Assembly (NCBI RefSeq): GCF_026342835.1
Contig: NZ_JAPEMI010000001.1
Coordinates: 5,710,501-5,774,500 of the forward strand
Direction of reading: 5' to 3'
DNA from: Streptomyces sp. NBC_00154
Lineage (GTDB): Bacteria > Actinomycetota > Actinomycetes > Streptomycetales > Streptomycetaceae
Length of the DNA: 64,000 nt
Part shown: piece after piece, positions 17,067-25,367 of the stretch
How positions within the stretch are numbered: position 1 is the stretch's first letter
Layout: each line of letters opens with the position of its first letter
Made by a program: the position numbers and the translations under genes
Notes under the pieces: model-generated
Told to the model about the DNA's origin: nothing
Seen by the model: the letters and a program-made list of their open reading frames with translations, nothing else
Databases searched by the model: none

Positions 17067-18407
17067 ATGGAGCCCAACATTCTGCTCGAGGCCCTGATCG
17101 ACGAGGCGGGCGTCTCCCGGGCGGGCCTCGCCGCGCACGTGAATCGGGCCGGGCGCGCCCGAGGGCTGTCCCTGCGGTACGAACACACCGCCGTGGCACG
17201 CTGGTTGAAGGGCCAGCGCCCGCGCGGTCAGGTGCCCGATCTGATCTGTGAGGTGCTCGGCGACCGGCTGCACCGGCCGGTTTCGCTCGACGACATCGGC
17301 ATGGCGTGCCCCGGCGGCAGTGCACCCGGGCCGGCCTCCACGCTCACCGGGTTCGTCGAGCGGGCCACCGCGCTGTGGCGCTCCGACGAACAGCAGCGCC
17401 CGCACATCCTCGCCTCGGCGGCCGTCACCGGCACGACGGCGGTGATGCCGGTCTGGGAGTGGGAGAACCCGCCGGAGGACACCGATGTCTCCCGTGCCGG
17501 TACGACCCGGGTCTCCCCGGCCGACATAGCGATGCTGCGTGCGGCCCGTTCCCACTACGAACTGATGTACCGCAGGGCCGGTGGCATCGCGACCCGTTCC
17601 CGCATCGTCGGCTTCCTCAACGCCGAGACCGCCCCGCTGCTGCGCGGCGGCTACAGCGATGCGCTGGGCCGTCGGCTGCACCGGGCGACCGGCGGGCTGG
17701 TGGCCGTCGCGGGCATCTGCGCCTACGACTCCGACGCGCACGGTCTTGCCCAGCGCTACTTCCACCAGGCGTTGCGGCTGGCCAAGGCGAGCGGGGACCG
17801 GGGGCTCGGCGGATATGTGATCGCCCTGCTCGTCAACCAGTCGCTGTTCCTGACGGAGTACCGGCAGTCCGTCGCGTTCGCGGAGGCGGCGCTGCGGGCC
17901 GCGGGCCGGGACATCACACCCGCGCTGGCCGCCGATCTGTACGCGATGCAGGCCAAGGCGTACGCCCATCTCGGCGACGGTCACAATGCCCTGGAGTGCA
18001 TCCGGCGCGCCGAGTCTGAGGCCGGACACATCCGTCCCGGGCACGAGCCCGACGAGACGGGGTACGTCGAGCCGGGCCTGGTCAATGTCCAGGTGGCCGA
18101 GGCGCTGCTCCGCCTCGGCGATCTGCCGGGGGCGCGGGAGCATGCGGCCGCGGCGGTACGGACCCCGGCGCACGACCGGGGCCGCGTGCACCGGCTCGCC
18201 ATACTGACGCATATCGAGCTGCGGCAGGGGGAGGCGGACCGAGCGGCCGGCACGGCGGCCGAAATGGCGGAACGGGTCCGGGGGATGGAGTCGCAGCGGC
18301 TGCGGGACCGGCTGCGGGCGGTGCGAGAGGACCTGATCGCGAGCGGGTGCGCCGACGCGGAGCGGGCCGCCGAACTCATCGAAGGAGCGCTGCGCGTACC
18401 GCTCTGA
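17067..18407 (+). CDS. TPR-containing transcriptional regulator (NsdA-like architecture)
   Basis: 446 residues from an ATG with a strong GGAGGAGGGG. Residues 1-75 (LLEALIDEAGVSRAGLAAHVNRAGRARG...VARWLKGQRPRG) form an unusual helix-turn-helix-like N-terminus shared by a large Streptomyces regulator family that includes NsdA. The rest is helical with tetratricopeptide-like repeats (DAHGLAQRYFHQALRLAK, AADLYAMQAKAYAHLGDGHNALECI, VQVAEALLRLGDLPGAREHA). NsdA-type proteins influence development and antibiotic production. The specific role of this one is unknown. A Nudix gene follows 65 bp downstream. Confidence 0.72.
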   Translation: MEPNILLEALIDEAGVSRAGLAAHVNRAGRARGLSLRYEHTAVARWLKGQRPRGQVPDLICEVLGDRLHRPVSLDDIGMACPGGSAPGPASTLTGFVERATALWRSDEQQRPHILASAAVTGTTAVMPVWEWENPPEDTDVSRAGTTRVSPADIAMLRAARSHYELMYRRAGGIATRSRIVGFLNAETAPLLRGGYSDALGRRLHRATGGLVAVAGICAYDSDAHGLAQRYFHQALRLAKASGDRGLGGYVIALLVNQSLFLTEYRQSVAFAEAALRAAGRDITPALAADLYAMQAKAYAHLGDGHNALECIRRAESEAGHIRPGHEPDETGYVEPGLVNVQVAEALLRLGDLPGAREHAAAAVRTPAHDRGRVHRLAILTHIELRQGEADRAAGTAAEMAERVRGMESQRLRDRLRAVREDLIASGCADAERAAELIEGALRVPL

Positions 18408-18437
18408 ACGTTCCCCTCCGGAGCTGTTCCTGCTGCG

Positions 18438-18467
18438 ATGTTGCCACCAACATGTCGGAAGGTGGCA
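18438..18467 (+). promoter_or_regulatory. Two mutually exclusive hairpins at the Nudix ribosome-binding site
   Basis: ATGTTG-CCAC-CAACAT (18438-18453) can form one stem. TGCCACC (18442-18448) can instead pair with GGTGGCA (18461-18467), which covers the AAGGTGG Shine-Dalgarno of the GTG at 18473. The stems share bases and cannot coexist, so the site could act as a translational switch; the first repeat could also be a protein operator. Confidence 0.4.
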
Positions 18468-18472
18468 GAACT

Positions 18473-19003
18473 GTGCAGTGGACGAATCTGAACGAAGAAA
18501 CGGTGTACGAAAACCGCTGGTTCCGCGTCAACCTGGCGGACGTCGCGCTCCCCGACGGCCGACACCTCGACCACTACCTTGTGCGGCTGCGCCCGGTCGC
18601 CGCGGCAACCGTCGTCAACGAGGCCAACGAGGTACTCCTGCTGTGGCGGCACCGGTTCATCACCGACAGCTGGGGGTGGGAACTGGCCGCGGGCGTCGTC
18701 GAGGACGGCGAGGACATCGCCGCCGCGGCCGCCCGGGAGATGGAGGAGGAGACCGGCTGGCGCCCCGGCCCGCTGCGGCCGCTGCTGACCGTGGAGGCGT
18801 CGAACGGCCTCACCGACGCCCGGCACCACCTCTACTGGGCCCAGGAAGCCAGCTGGACCGGACATCCGCAGGACGACTTCGAGTCGTCGCGGCGCGAGTG
18901 GATACCGCTCAAGCTGGTGCCCGACATGATCGCCCGGGGCGAGGTCCCGGCCGCCAACATGGTGGCCGGGCTGATGATGCTCCATCACTTACGGCTGGGG
19001 TGA
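18473..19003 (+). CDS. Nudix hydrolase (ADP-ribose pyrophosphatase-like)
   Basis: 176 residues from the GTG at 18473 (VQWTNLNEETVYENRWFRVN), which is preceded by GGAAGGTGG. The full Nudix box is present: G(V)VEDGEDIAAAAAREMEEETGW, fitting G-x5-E-x7-RE-U-x-EE-x-G. The surrounding sequence resembles ADP-sugar pyrophosphatases, which hydrolyse nucleoside diphosphates linked to another moiety using Mg2+. An in-frame ATG at 18452 would add 7 residues but falls inside the putative leader hairpins. It is convergent with the dehydrogenase downstream. Confidence 0.85.
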   Translation: MQWTNLNEETVYENRWFRVNLADVALPDGRHLDHYLVRLRPVAAATVVNEANEVLLLWRHRFITDSWGWELAAGVVEDGEDIAAAAAREMEEETGWRPGPLRPLLTVEASNGLTDARHHLYWAQEASWTGHPQDDFESSRREWIPLKLVPDMIARGEVPAANMVAGLMMLHHLRLG

Positions 19004-19051
19004 GCCCGGACCACCGCCCGGTCGGGACCCGGGCTCCGTGACAGTCACGCA

Positions 19052-19088
19052 CGCGGGGCCGGCCGGGGCATCCCCGGCCGGCCCCGCG
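19052..19088. terminator. Bidirectional terminator between Nudix and dehydrogenase genes
   Basis: A perfect 17-bp inverted repeat (19052-19068 with 19072-19088) and a 3-base loop between two convergent genes. Confidence 0.87.
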
Positions 19089-19104
19089 CGGCCCCGATCA
19101 GCGG

Positions 19105-19965
19105 TCAGGAGTACGGGTAGAAGCCCGAGCCCGTCTTGCGGCCGAGCCGGCCCGCGTCCACCATCCGCAGGAGCAGCGGGGGAGCGGCGTACAGCGGCTC
19201 CTTGAACTCGGCGTACATCGAGTCGGCGACCGAGGCCACGGTGTCCAGACCGATCAGGTCGGAGAGCTTCAGCGGGCCCATCGGGTGGGCGCAGCCGAGC
19301 TCCATGCCGTTGTCGATGTCCTCGCGGCTGGCGATGCCCGACTCGAACATCCGGATCGCGGAGAGCAGATACGGGATCAGCAGCGCGTTGACGACGAAGC
19401 CGGAGCGGTCCTGGGCGCGGATCGGGTGCTTGTCGAGCACGTCCTGCACCAGGGCTTCGGCGCGCGTGACCGTCTCGTCGGACGTGGTCAGCGCGGGGAT
19501 CAGCTCGACGAGCTTCTGCACCGGGGCCGGGTTGAAGAAGTGGATGCCGATGACCTGGTCCGGGCGCGAGGTCGCGACGGCCAGCTTCACCAGCGGGATG
19601 GACGAGGTGTTGGAGGCCAAGATCGCGTCCCGCCGGGTCACCACCTGGTCGAGCACCTGGAAGATCTCGGTCTTGACCTGCTCGTTCTCCACGACGGCCT
19701 CGATGACGAGATCGCGGTCCGCGAACTCGCCGAGGTCGGTGGTGAAGCTGAGGCGACCGAGTGTCTCGTCGCGCTCCGCCTCCGTGATCTTGCCGCGTTC
19801 GGCGGCCTTGGAGAGGGAGTTGTGGAGCCGGGTGCGACCGATCTCCAGCGCCTCGCCGGTGGTCTCGGCCACCTTGACCTCGAGGCCGCTGCGGGCGCAC
19901 ACCTCCGCGATGCCTGCGCCCATCTGGCCACAGCCCACCACTCCGACGCGTGCAATGTCGGCCAT
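19105..19965 (-). CDS. 3-hydroxybutyryl-CoA dehydrogenase
   Basis: 286 residues from the ATG at 19965 (MADIARVGVVGCGQMGAGIAEV); a GTG at 19977 adds 4 residues. The N-terminal Rossmann domain has GxGxMGxGIA. SNTSSIP is followed by GIHFFNPAP with the catalytic His of the 3-hydroxyacyl-CoA dehydrogenase family, and the C-terminal dimerisation domain contains DNGMELGCAHPMGPLKLSDLIGLD. It interconverts 3-hydroxyacyl-CoA and 3-oxoacyl-CoA with NAD(P), supplying butyryl-CoA or PHB pathways. It stands alone here, without thiolase or crotonase neighbours. Confidence 0.92.
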   Translation of the reverse strand: MADIARVGVVGCGQMGAGIAEVCARSGLEVKVAETTGEALEIGRTRLHNSLSKAAERGKITEAERDETLGRLSFTTDLGEFADRDLVIEAVVENEQVKTEIFQVLDQVVTRRDAILASNTSSIPLVKLAVATSRPDQVIGIHFFNPAPVQKLVELIPALTTSDETVTRAEALVQDVLDKHPIRAQDRSGFVVNALLIPYLLSAIRMFESGIASREDIDNGMELGCAHPMGPLKLSDLIGLDTVASVADSMYAEFKEPLYAAPPLLLRMVDAGRLGRKTGSGFYPYS

Positions 19966-20155
19966 AGAGTCCGTCACCTCGTGCCTTTCGCTGATCTCCG
20001 TTCGGCGGACACCCGTCTGATTCCGGGCCCTGCCTCGACCCCCCGACGTTACTCCGCGACCTATGGACCATGACGGGCCGGGGCGGGCATGCTCAGCGTT
20101 GCGCCCGGATACCAGGGTGATGGATGAGGACACAGAGACGGCAGGTGGCAACGGA

Positions 20156-21451
20156 ATGCGGCAAATCGCCCGAAGGGGCTTTGTGGCGGGTGCGGCCGGA
20201 GTGGTCGCGGGGGTAGTTGCAGGGACCGCGGGGGCGGGTGAGGCCGTCGCCGTACCGCAGACCGTTCCGAAGGCCCGGACAGGTGGGTCGTCCGGGCAGG
20301 AGCCCCGCTCCCGCTCCGTCGCCCGGCGTGAGCTGCGCGGCATGTGGGTCGCCACCGTCGCGAACATCGACTGGCCGTCGGCGCCCGGACTCACGGCGGC
20401 GGAGCAGCAGGCCGAGCTGATCGCCTACCTCGACGAGGCCGTTGACCGGCGGCTGAACGCCGTGATCCTCCAGGTCCGGCCGACCGCCGACGCGTTCTGG
20501 CCGTCACCCTACGAGCCGTGGGCCCAGTACCTCACCGGGGTACAGGGCCAGGACCCCGGCTGGGACCCGCTGGGCACGGCCGTGCGCGAGGCGCACCGGC
20601 GTGGCCTCGAACTGCACGCCTGGTTCAACCCGTACCGGGTCGCCAATCACACCGACCCCTCCCGGCTGATCCCCACCCACCCCGCACGGCTGCACCCCGA
20701 CTGGGTCCTGCCGTACGGCGGGAAGCTCTACTACAACCCCGGACTGCCCGAGGTCCGCCGCTTCGTCCAGGACGCAATGCTCGACGCGGTCCGCCGCTAC
20801 GACATCGACGCCGTCCACTGGGACGACTACTTCTACCCGTACCCGGTCGCCGGACAGGTCTTCGACGACGATGCCACGTATGCGAAATACGGTGCGAATT
20901 TCCCGGACAAGGCCGCCTGGCGCCGCGACAACACCGACAAGCTGGTGCGCGAGACGGCCGAGCGGATCAAGAAGATCAAGAAGAACGTCCAGTTCGGGAT
21001 CAGCCCGTTCGGAGTCTGGCGCAACGCCGCGACCGACCCGCTCGGCTCGGACACCAAGGCGGGTGTGCAGACCTACGACGATCTGCACGCGGACACCCGC
21101 GGCTGGGTAAAGAAGGGCTGGATCGACTACATCTGCCCGCAGATCTACTGGAACATCGGCTTCGCCGCCGCCGACTACGCCAAGCTGCTGCCCTGGTGGG
21201 ACGAGGTCGTACGGGGCACGGGCGTCGATCTCTTCGTCGGCGAGGCGCTCTACAAGGCCGGCGACCCGGCCCAGCCCGCGGCTTGGCAGGACCCGGCCGA
21301 ACTCTCCCGCCATCTCGACTTCGCCGCCGACTACGACCAGGTCCGCGGCCATGTCTACTTCTCGGGGAAGGACGTCGTGACCGACCGGATCGGCACGATG
21401 GCGCAGGTCGTCGCCGACCACTATCGCCGCAGGGTGCGCCCTCCTCGCTGA
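20156..21451 (+). CDS. Tat-exported glycoside hydrolase-like protein (GHL10/DUF187, YngK type)
   Basis: 431 residues from the ATG at 20156, chosen because it places a twin-arginine signal (ARRGFVAGAAGVVAGVVAG) at the N-terminus and has GCAGGTGG upstream; an ATG at 20120 is also in frame. The mature part has ELRGMWVATVANIDWPS, QVRPTADAFWPSPYEPW and ELHAWFNPYRV, the signature of GHL10 (DUF187), a TIM-barrel family of likely glycosidases acting on cell-wall or polysaccharide glycans. VHWDDYFYPYP holds a candidate acidic active-site pair. The substrate is unproven. Confidence 0.85.
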   Translation: MRQIARRGFVAGAAGVVAGVVAGTAGAGEAVAVPQTVPKARTGGSSGQEPRSRSVARRELRGMWVATVANIDWPSAPGLTAAEQQAELIAYLDEAVDRRLNAVILQVRPTADAFWPSPYEPWAQYLTGVQGQDPGWDPLGTAVREAHRRGLELHAWFNPYRVANHTDPSRLIPTHPARLHPDWVLPYGGKLYYNPGLPEVRRFVQDAMLDAVRRYDIDAVHWDDYFYPYPVAGQVFDDDATYAKYGANFPDKAAWRRDNTDKLVRETAERIKKIKKNVQFGISPFGVWRNAATDPLGSDTKAGVQTYDDLHADTRGWVKKGWIDYICPQIYWNIGFAAADYAKLLPWWDEVVRGTGVDLFVGEALYKAGDPAQPAAWQDPAELSRHLDFAADYDQVRGHVYFSGKDVVTDRIGTMAQVVADHYRRRVRPPR

Positions 21452-21507
21452 CCCGAGGGGAGCGCACCTTGCTGTGGTGCGGTCGGGGATGGTCCGCCCG
21501 GGGGCCC

Positions 21508-21720
21508 CTAGAGGGTCTCCGGGCCCCGGCGCCGGACCACGGTGTGCTGGACGACGGTGTCAGGACCTGGCGAAACCAGGTGTTCGTGTCCGTCGTCGGC
21601 GCGGACGCGGTACGGGGGAGCGCCCCCGTCACCGAGCACTTCGACGATCTCTGCGACCTTGTCAGGCTGGCCCACGGTCCTGCCGTGCGTCAGCAGCCGG
21701 TCGCCCGGGTGTGCCTCCAT
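21508..21720 (-). CDS. DUF1918 small protein
   Basis: 70 residues from the ATG at 21720, which has an ideal AGGAGGT upstream. The sequence AHPGDRLLTHGRTVGQPDKVAEIVEVLGDGGAPPYRVRADDGHEHLVSPGPD, read in parts, matches the DUF1918 family: a short SH3-like beta-barrel protein of unknown function common in actinobacteria. It is convergent with the GHL10 gene and lies downstream of the EamA transporter on the same strand. Confidence 0.88.
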   Translation of the reverse strand: MEAHPGDRLLTHGRTVGQPDKVAEIVEVLGDGGAPPYRVRADDGHEHLVSPGPDTVVQHTVVRRRGPETL

Positions 21721-21794
21721 CGGGAGTGACCTCCTCACGGGTGGCGGTCCTTGTCGACAAGTCTATGACCGGACGCCCGTGCGCACCGGACGGA

Positions 21795-22712
21795 CTACCG
21801 CCTGGCCCCCGACCGCTGGGTGGCCGCGATGCAGACGAGCACGGCCACCGCCGCCACCGGCGCGGCCGCCGAGACCTCCTCGCCGAGCAGCAGGAACGAC
21901 CACACCAGGGTCAGCAGCGGCTGCGCGAGCTGAAGCTGACTGGCCCGCGGAACACCGATCGCCGCCATGCCGCGGTACCAGACGTACAGGCCGACGAAGG
22001 TCGAACCCACCGCCACCCACACCAGGCCGATGACCCCGTGTGCGGTCAGCCGCACAGGCTCGAAGGAGAGCGCGACCGCCGCGCCCGCCACCATCAGCGG
22101 CGCCGCGAGGACCAGCGCCCAGCCGATCACCTGCCACCCCGGCATCACCCCCGCCAGCCTGCCGCCCTCCGTGTACCCCGCCGCGCAGACCAGCAGCGCG
22201 CCGAACAGATACAGATCGCCCGCGGACAGTGCGCCGCCGCTCTGCTGCACGGTGAAGACAATGACCACGGCCGCCCCGGCCAGCGCTGCGATCCAGAACG
22301 TACGCGGCGGGCGTGTCCCGGTCCGCAGCGACGAGAGCACCGCCGTGGTCAGCGGCAGCAGCCCCACGACGACCGCCGCGTGCGACGAGGTGGAGGTCTG
22401 CAGGGCCAGCGTCGTCAGCAGCGGGAAGCCGATCACCACACCGCCCGCGACGACCGCGAGCCCGCTCCAGTGGCGCCGGTCCGGTACCGGGACCCGCCCC
22501 GCGAGCAGCACCCCGCCCGCGATCAGCGCGGCGAGCAGGCTGCGCAGGGTCACCAGCGACCAGGGGCCGAAGCTCTCCAGCCCCCAGACGGTGGACGGAA
22601 ACGTCAGCGAGAAGGCGACCACGCCGAGTCCGGCGAGAAGAGTGCCGCTCCTGCCCGCCTGAGGGGCAACCGCTATCGAGGTGGATCGGGTAGCGCTATC
22701 CTGTGCTGTCAT
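21795..22712 (-). CDS. EamA/DMT-family transporter
   Basis: 305 residues with about ten hydrophobic segments in the two-repeat EamA pattern, for example LLAGLGVVAFSLTFPSTVWGLE, SLLAALIAGGVLLAGRV and VGSTFVGLYVWYRGMAAIGVPRASQLQLAQPLLTLVWSFLLLGE. Such proteins export amino acids or metabolites. Its ATG (complement of 22710-22712) overlaps the start of the divergent MocR regulator by two bases, so the regulator very likely controls it. No alternative start exists before the first membrane segment. Confidence 0.9.
   Translation of the reverse strand: MTAQDSATRSTSIAVAPQAGRSGTLLAGLGVVAFSLTFPSTVWGLESFGPWSLVTLRSLLAALIAGGVLLAGRVPVPDRRHWSGLAVVAGGVVIGFPLLTTLALQTSTSSHAAVVVGLLPLTTAVLSSLRTGTRPPRTFWIAALAGAAVVIVFTVQQSGGALSAGDLYLFGALLVCAAGYTEGGRLAGVMPGWQVIGWALVLAAPLMVAGAAVALSFEPVRLTAHGVIGLVWVAVGSTFVGLYVWYRGMAAIGVPRASQLQLAQPLLTLVWSFLLLGEEVSAAAPVAAVAVLVCIAATQRSGARR
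22671..22702. promoter_or_regulatory. Direct repeat and promoter element in the MocR/EamA divergent region
   Basis: CGCTATC occurs at 22671-22677 and again at 22694-22700, 23 bp apart, so both copies face the same side of the helix. TATCCT (22697-22702) is a plausible -10 for a leaderless mocR mRNA (8 bases before the ATG at 22711). MocR regulators often bind paired direct repeats. All of this lies inside the first codons of the EamA gene. Confidence 0.45.
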
Positions 22713-24192
22713 GCAAGAGCGTAGCAGTGTCGCCGCATTGGCCACTTCCCTCCGGGATGAACTGAACCGCTACTCACCAGGCGGGAAGCTGCCGTCGAGT
22801 CGGGTCCTCGTGGAGCGCTTCCGGGTCAGCCCCGTGACCGTCTCCCGGGCCATCGCGCAGCTCGCCGCCGAGGGGCTCGTCGTCACCCGCCCCGGCTCCG
22901 GCGCCTTCCGGGCGCAGCCCCGTACCGACGCGTCCCCGCCCGGCGACACCTCCTGGCAGGAGATCTCCCTCAGCGGCGACGGCGGCCCCGAGGTCGTGCC
23001 GCGAACCGTCGACGCGTCCGGTGTCCTGGTCACACTCGTCGCACCGCCGCCCGGCGTCATCGAACTGAACGGCGGCTACCTCCACGCCTCGCTCCAGCCC
23101 GAGCGGGCACTCGCCGCCGCCCTCGCCCGGGCCGGCCGCCGCCCCGGCGCCTGGGGCCGTCCGCCCACCGACGGTCTCACCGAACTGCGCGCCTGGTTCG
23201 CCCGCGAGATCGGGCCCTCGCTCACCGCCGCCGACGTACTGATCACCGCGGGCGGCCAGAGCGCCCTGGCCACCGCGCTGCGCGCGCTCGCCCCGCCCGG
23301 CGCCCCCGTCCTGGTCGAATCGCCCACCTACCCGGGCATGCTGGCGGCCGCCCGCGCCACCGGACTGCGGCCGGTCCCGGTACCGGTCGACGCCGACGGG
23401 GTGCGACCCGAACTGCTCGCCGCAGCCTTCCGGGCCACCGGCGCGCGCGTCTTCGTCTGCCAGCCGCTCTTCCAGAACCCGACCGGTGCGGTCCTCGCCC
23501 CGGACCGGCGCGGCGAGGTCGTCCGGATCGCCCGCGAGGCGGGGGCCTTCGTCATCGAGGACGACTTCGCCCGCCGGCTCGTCCACGACGACGCGGGTCC
23601 CTTGCCGGCGCCGCTGGCCGCCGACGACCCCGACGGCGTCGTCGTGCACGTCTGCTCCCTCACCAAGATCACCTCACCCAGCCTGCGGGTGGGTGCGCTG
23701 GCCGCCCGCGGACCGGTACTGGAACGGCTGCGTGCCCTCCAGGTCGTCGACAACTTCTTCGTCCCCCGCCCGCTCCAGGAAGCCGCCCTGGAACTGGTCG
23801 GCTCCCCGGCCTGGGGTCACCATCTGCGGTCCGTATCGACGGAGTTGAAGAACCGGCGGACCGCCATGACGGTCGCGCTGCGACTGGAACTGCCCGACTT
23901 CTCGCTCCCGTACATCCCCTCGGGCGGCGGCAGTCTCTGGCTGCGGCTGCCGGACGCCGCAACCAGCGCGGACGAAGCGGCGCTCGTCTCGGCCGCGCTG
24001 CGCACGGGTGTCGCGATCGCGCCGGGCCGCCCCTACTACTGCGCCGAACCTCCGTCCGCCCAGGTGCGGTTGAGCTTCGCCACGGTCGCCGGAGCGGGCG
24101 AGATCGCCGAGGGCGTGCGGCGGCTGCGCGCCGCCTGCGACAAACTCTTCGCCGCCCCCGGCGCGCACCACCTATCCTCCGGACATGACTGA
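22711..24192 (+). CDS. MocR-type GntR/aminotransferase transcriptional regulator
   Basis: 493 residues. An N-terminal GntR winged helix (about 1-70: GGKLPSSRVLVERFRVSPVTVSRAIAQLAAEGLVVTRPGSGAF) is fused to a fold-type I aminotransferase-like domain. That domain has LITAGGQSALATALRAL, FQNPTGAVL, the aspartate in VIEDDFARRL and the PLP lysine Lys319 in SLTKITSPSLRVG. MocR proteins sense an amino-containing ligand through PLP and usually control a divergent gene, here the EamA transporter. The 3' end overlaps the next gene by 8 bp. Confidence 0.92.
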   Translation: MQERSSVAALATSLRDELNRYSPGGKLPSSRVLVERFRVSPVTVSRAIAQLAAEGLVVTRPGSGAFRAQPRTDASPPGDTSWQEISLSGDGGPEVVPRTVDASGVLVTLVAPPPGVIELNGGYLHASLQPERALAAALARAGRRPGAWGRPPTDGLTELRAWFAREIGPSLTAADVLITAGGQSALATALRALAPPGAPVLVESPTYPGMLAAARATGLRPVPVPVDADGVRPELLAAAFRATGARVFVCQPLFQNPTGAVLAPDRRGEVVRIAREAGAFVIEDDFARRLVHDDAGPLPAPLAADDPDGVVVHVCSLTKITSPSLRVGALAARGPVLERLRALQVVDNFFVPRPLQEAALELVGSPAWGHHLRSVSTELKNRRTAMTVALRLELPDFSLPYIPSGGGSLWLRLPDAATSADEAALVSAALRTGVAIAPGRPYYCAEPPSAQVRLSFATVAGAGEIAEGVRRLRAACDKLFAAPGAHHLSSGHD

Positions 24193-24631
24193 CAGCCCCC
24201 AGCAGCGTTACGAGATCTCGTCCGATCCGGCCCGGCTGGACCCGGCCCGGATCCACCACTGGCTCTCCACCGACGCCTACTGGGCCCTCGGTCGTACCCG
24301 CGAGAAGCAGGACCTGGCCATCGCCGGATCGCTCAACTTCGTTGCGTACGACACCACTTCGGGGGAGCAGGTCGGCTACGCCCGGGTGGTGACGGACCAT
24401 GCCACCTTCGCCTGGCTCTGTGATGTGTACGTCGAGCGGTCGGCCCGCGGTCACGGTCTCGGCACCCGGCTCGCCGCCGCCGTGCGCGACCACCTCGCCC
24501 CGACCGGCATCCGCAGGCTCACGCTCGCCACCGACGACGCCCACGGGGTCTACGAGAAGGTCGGCTTCAAGCCGCTGAGGAACCCCGAGAAGTGGATGTA
24601 CCTCCGGCTCGACGTCGTCGGATCCGTCTGA
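24185..24631 (+). CDS. GNAT family N-acetyltransferase
   Basis: 148 residues. The acetyl-CoA-binding region is clear: AWLCDVYVERSARGHGLGTRLAAAV (R-G-x-G-x-G/L), followed by RLTLATDDAHGVYEKVGFKPL. The start overlaps the last 8 bases of mocR, so it is likely co-transcribed with the regulator. The acceptor substrate is unknown; linkage to MocR and an exporter suggests a small amine or amino acid, which is inference. Confidence 0.9.
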   Translation: MTDSPQQRYEISSDPARLDPARIHHWLSTDAYWALGRTREKQDLAIAGSLNFVAYDTTSGEQVGYARVVTDHATFAWLCDVYVERSARGHGLGTRLAAAVRDHLAPTGIRRLTLATDDAHGVYEKVGFKPLRNPEKWMYLRLDVVGSV

Positions 24632-24643
24632 CAAGGCGCCCCC

Positions 24644-24672
24644 TTGACCTGGGCGGCGTTCCGCTCCACGAT
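24644..24672 (+). promoter_or_regulatory. Leaderless promoter for the phosphatase-like gene
   Basis: TTGACC (24644-24649), a 17-bp spacer and CACGAT (24667-24672) end 7 bases before the ATG at 24680. The spacing is right for transcription starting at or next to the start codon. Confidence 0.5.
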
Positions 24673-24679
24673 CTCCGCC

Positions 24680-25255
24680 ATGAGTGTTCGAGTCTCGCTC
24701 GTCGCCGCGGCGCGCAGCTCCTCACTGCTCGCCGAGCGCTTCGACGACGACCGGCCGCTCGACCAGGCCGGCTGGCACGAGGTGCAGCTCGCCGCGCAGG
24801 CCCTGGTGCCTCTGGGCGCCGCCGAACTGCGCTACTGCTCACCGACGGCACGCAGCCGCGCCACCGGCGAGGCGCTCGGCTACGCCCCGATGGCCCAACC
24901 GGCCCTGCGCGACTGCGACATGGGCCGCTGGCGCGGCTTGACCCTCTCCGATGTGGCAGCCCGCGAACCGGCCGCGGTCGACGCCTGGCTCGCCGACCCG
25001 CGCTCGGCACCGCACGGCGGCGAACCTCTGCTCGCGTTCATCACACGGATAGGGGGCTGGCTGGACACCCGCCCCGCCTGCGAGGGTTCGATCGTCGCCG
25101 TCGCGGAGCCGGCCGTCGTCCGGGCCGCCCTCGTCTACGCGCTGGGGGCGCCGCCCTCGACGTACTGGAACGTCGACGTCCGCCCGCTCTCCACCATCAC
25201 GCTCACCGGACTGCCGGGCCGCTGGAGCCTGCGCCTCGAAGCAGGCCCCCACTGA
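24680..25255 (+). CDS. Histidine-phosphatase-fold protein lacking catalytic histidines
   Basis: 191 residues. The layout follows phosphoglycerate mutase-like phosphatases: a first strand ending SLVAAARSS, PLDQAGWHEVQLAAQAL, then YCSPTARSRATGEALGY. However, the catalytic RHG motif is replaced by AAR, the acidic residue region reads LRDCDMGRWRGLTLSDV, and the second histidine (normally V-x-H-G) is replaced in VAVAEPAVVRAAL. The conserved SPTxR arginine remains. Binding or regulation rather than catalysis is likely. The start ATG is supported by a leaderless promoter. Confidence 0.78.
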   Translation: MSVRVSLVAAARSSSLLAERFDDDRPLDQAGWHEVQLAAQALVPLGAAELRYCSPTARSRATGEALGYAPMAQPALRDCDMGRWRGLTLSDVAAREPAAVDAWLADPRSAPHGGEPLLAFITRIGGWLDTRPACEGSIVAVAEPAVVRAALVYALGAPPSTYWNVDVRPLSTITLTGLPGRWSLRLEAGPH

Positions 25256-25367
25256 CCCGATGAACCGTCCCCCGGCGGGTGCGCGGCATCTTCCCGCCGG
25301 TCCGACCAGTCGGTATGTTGCCCATCGACCCTGCACCACCAGGCATGCCCAGGCGAGGGAGACCACC

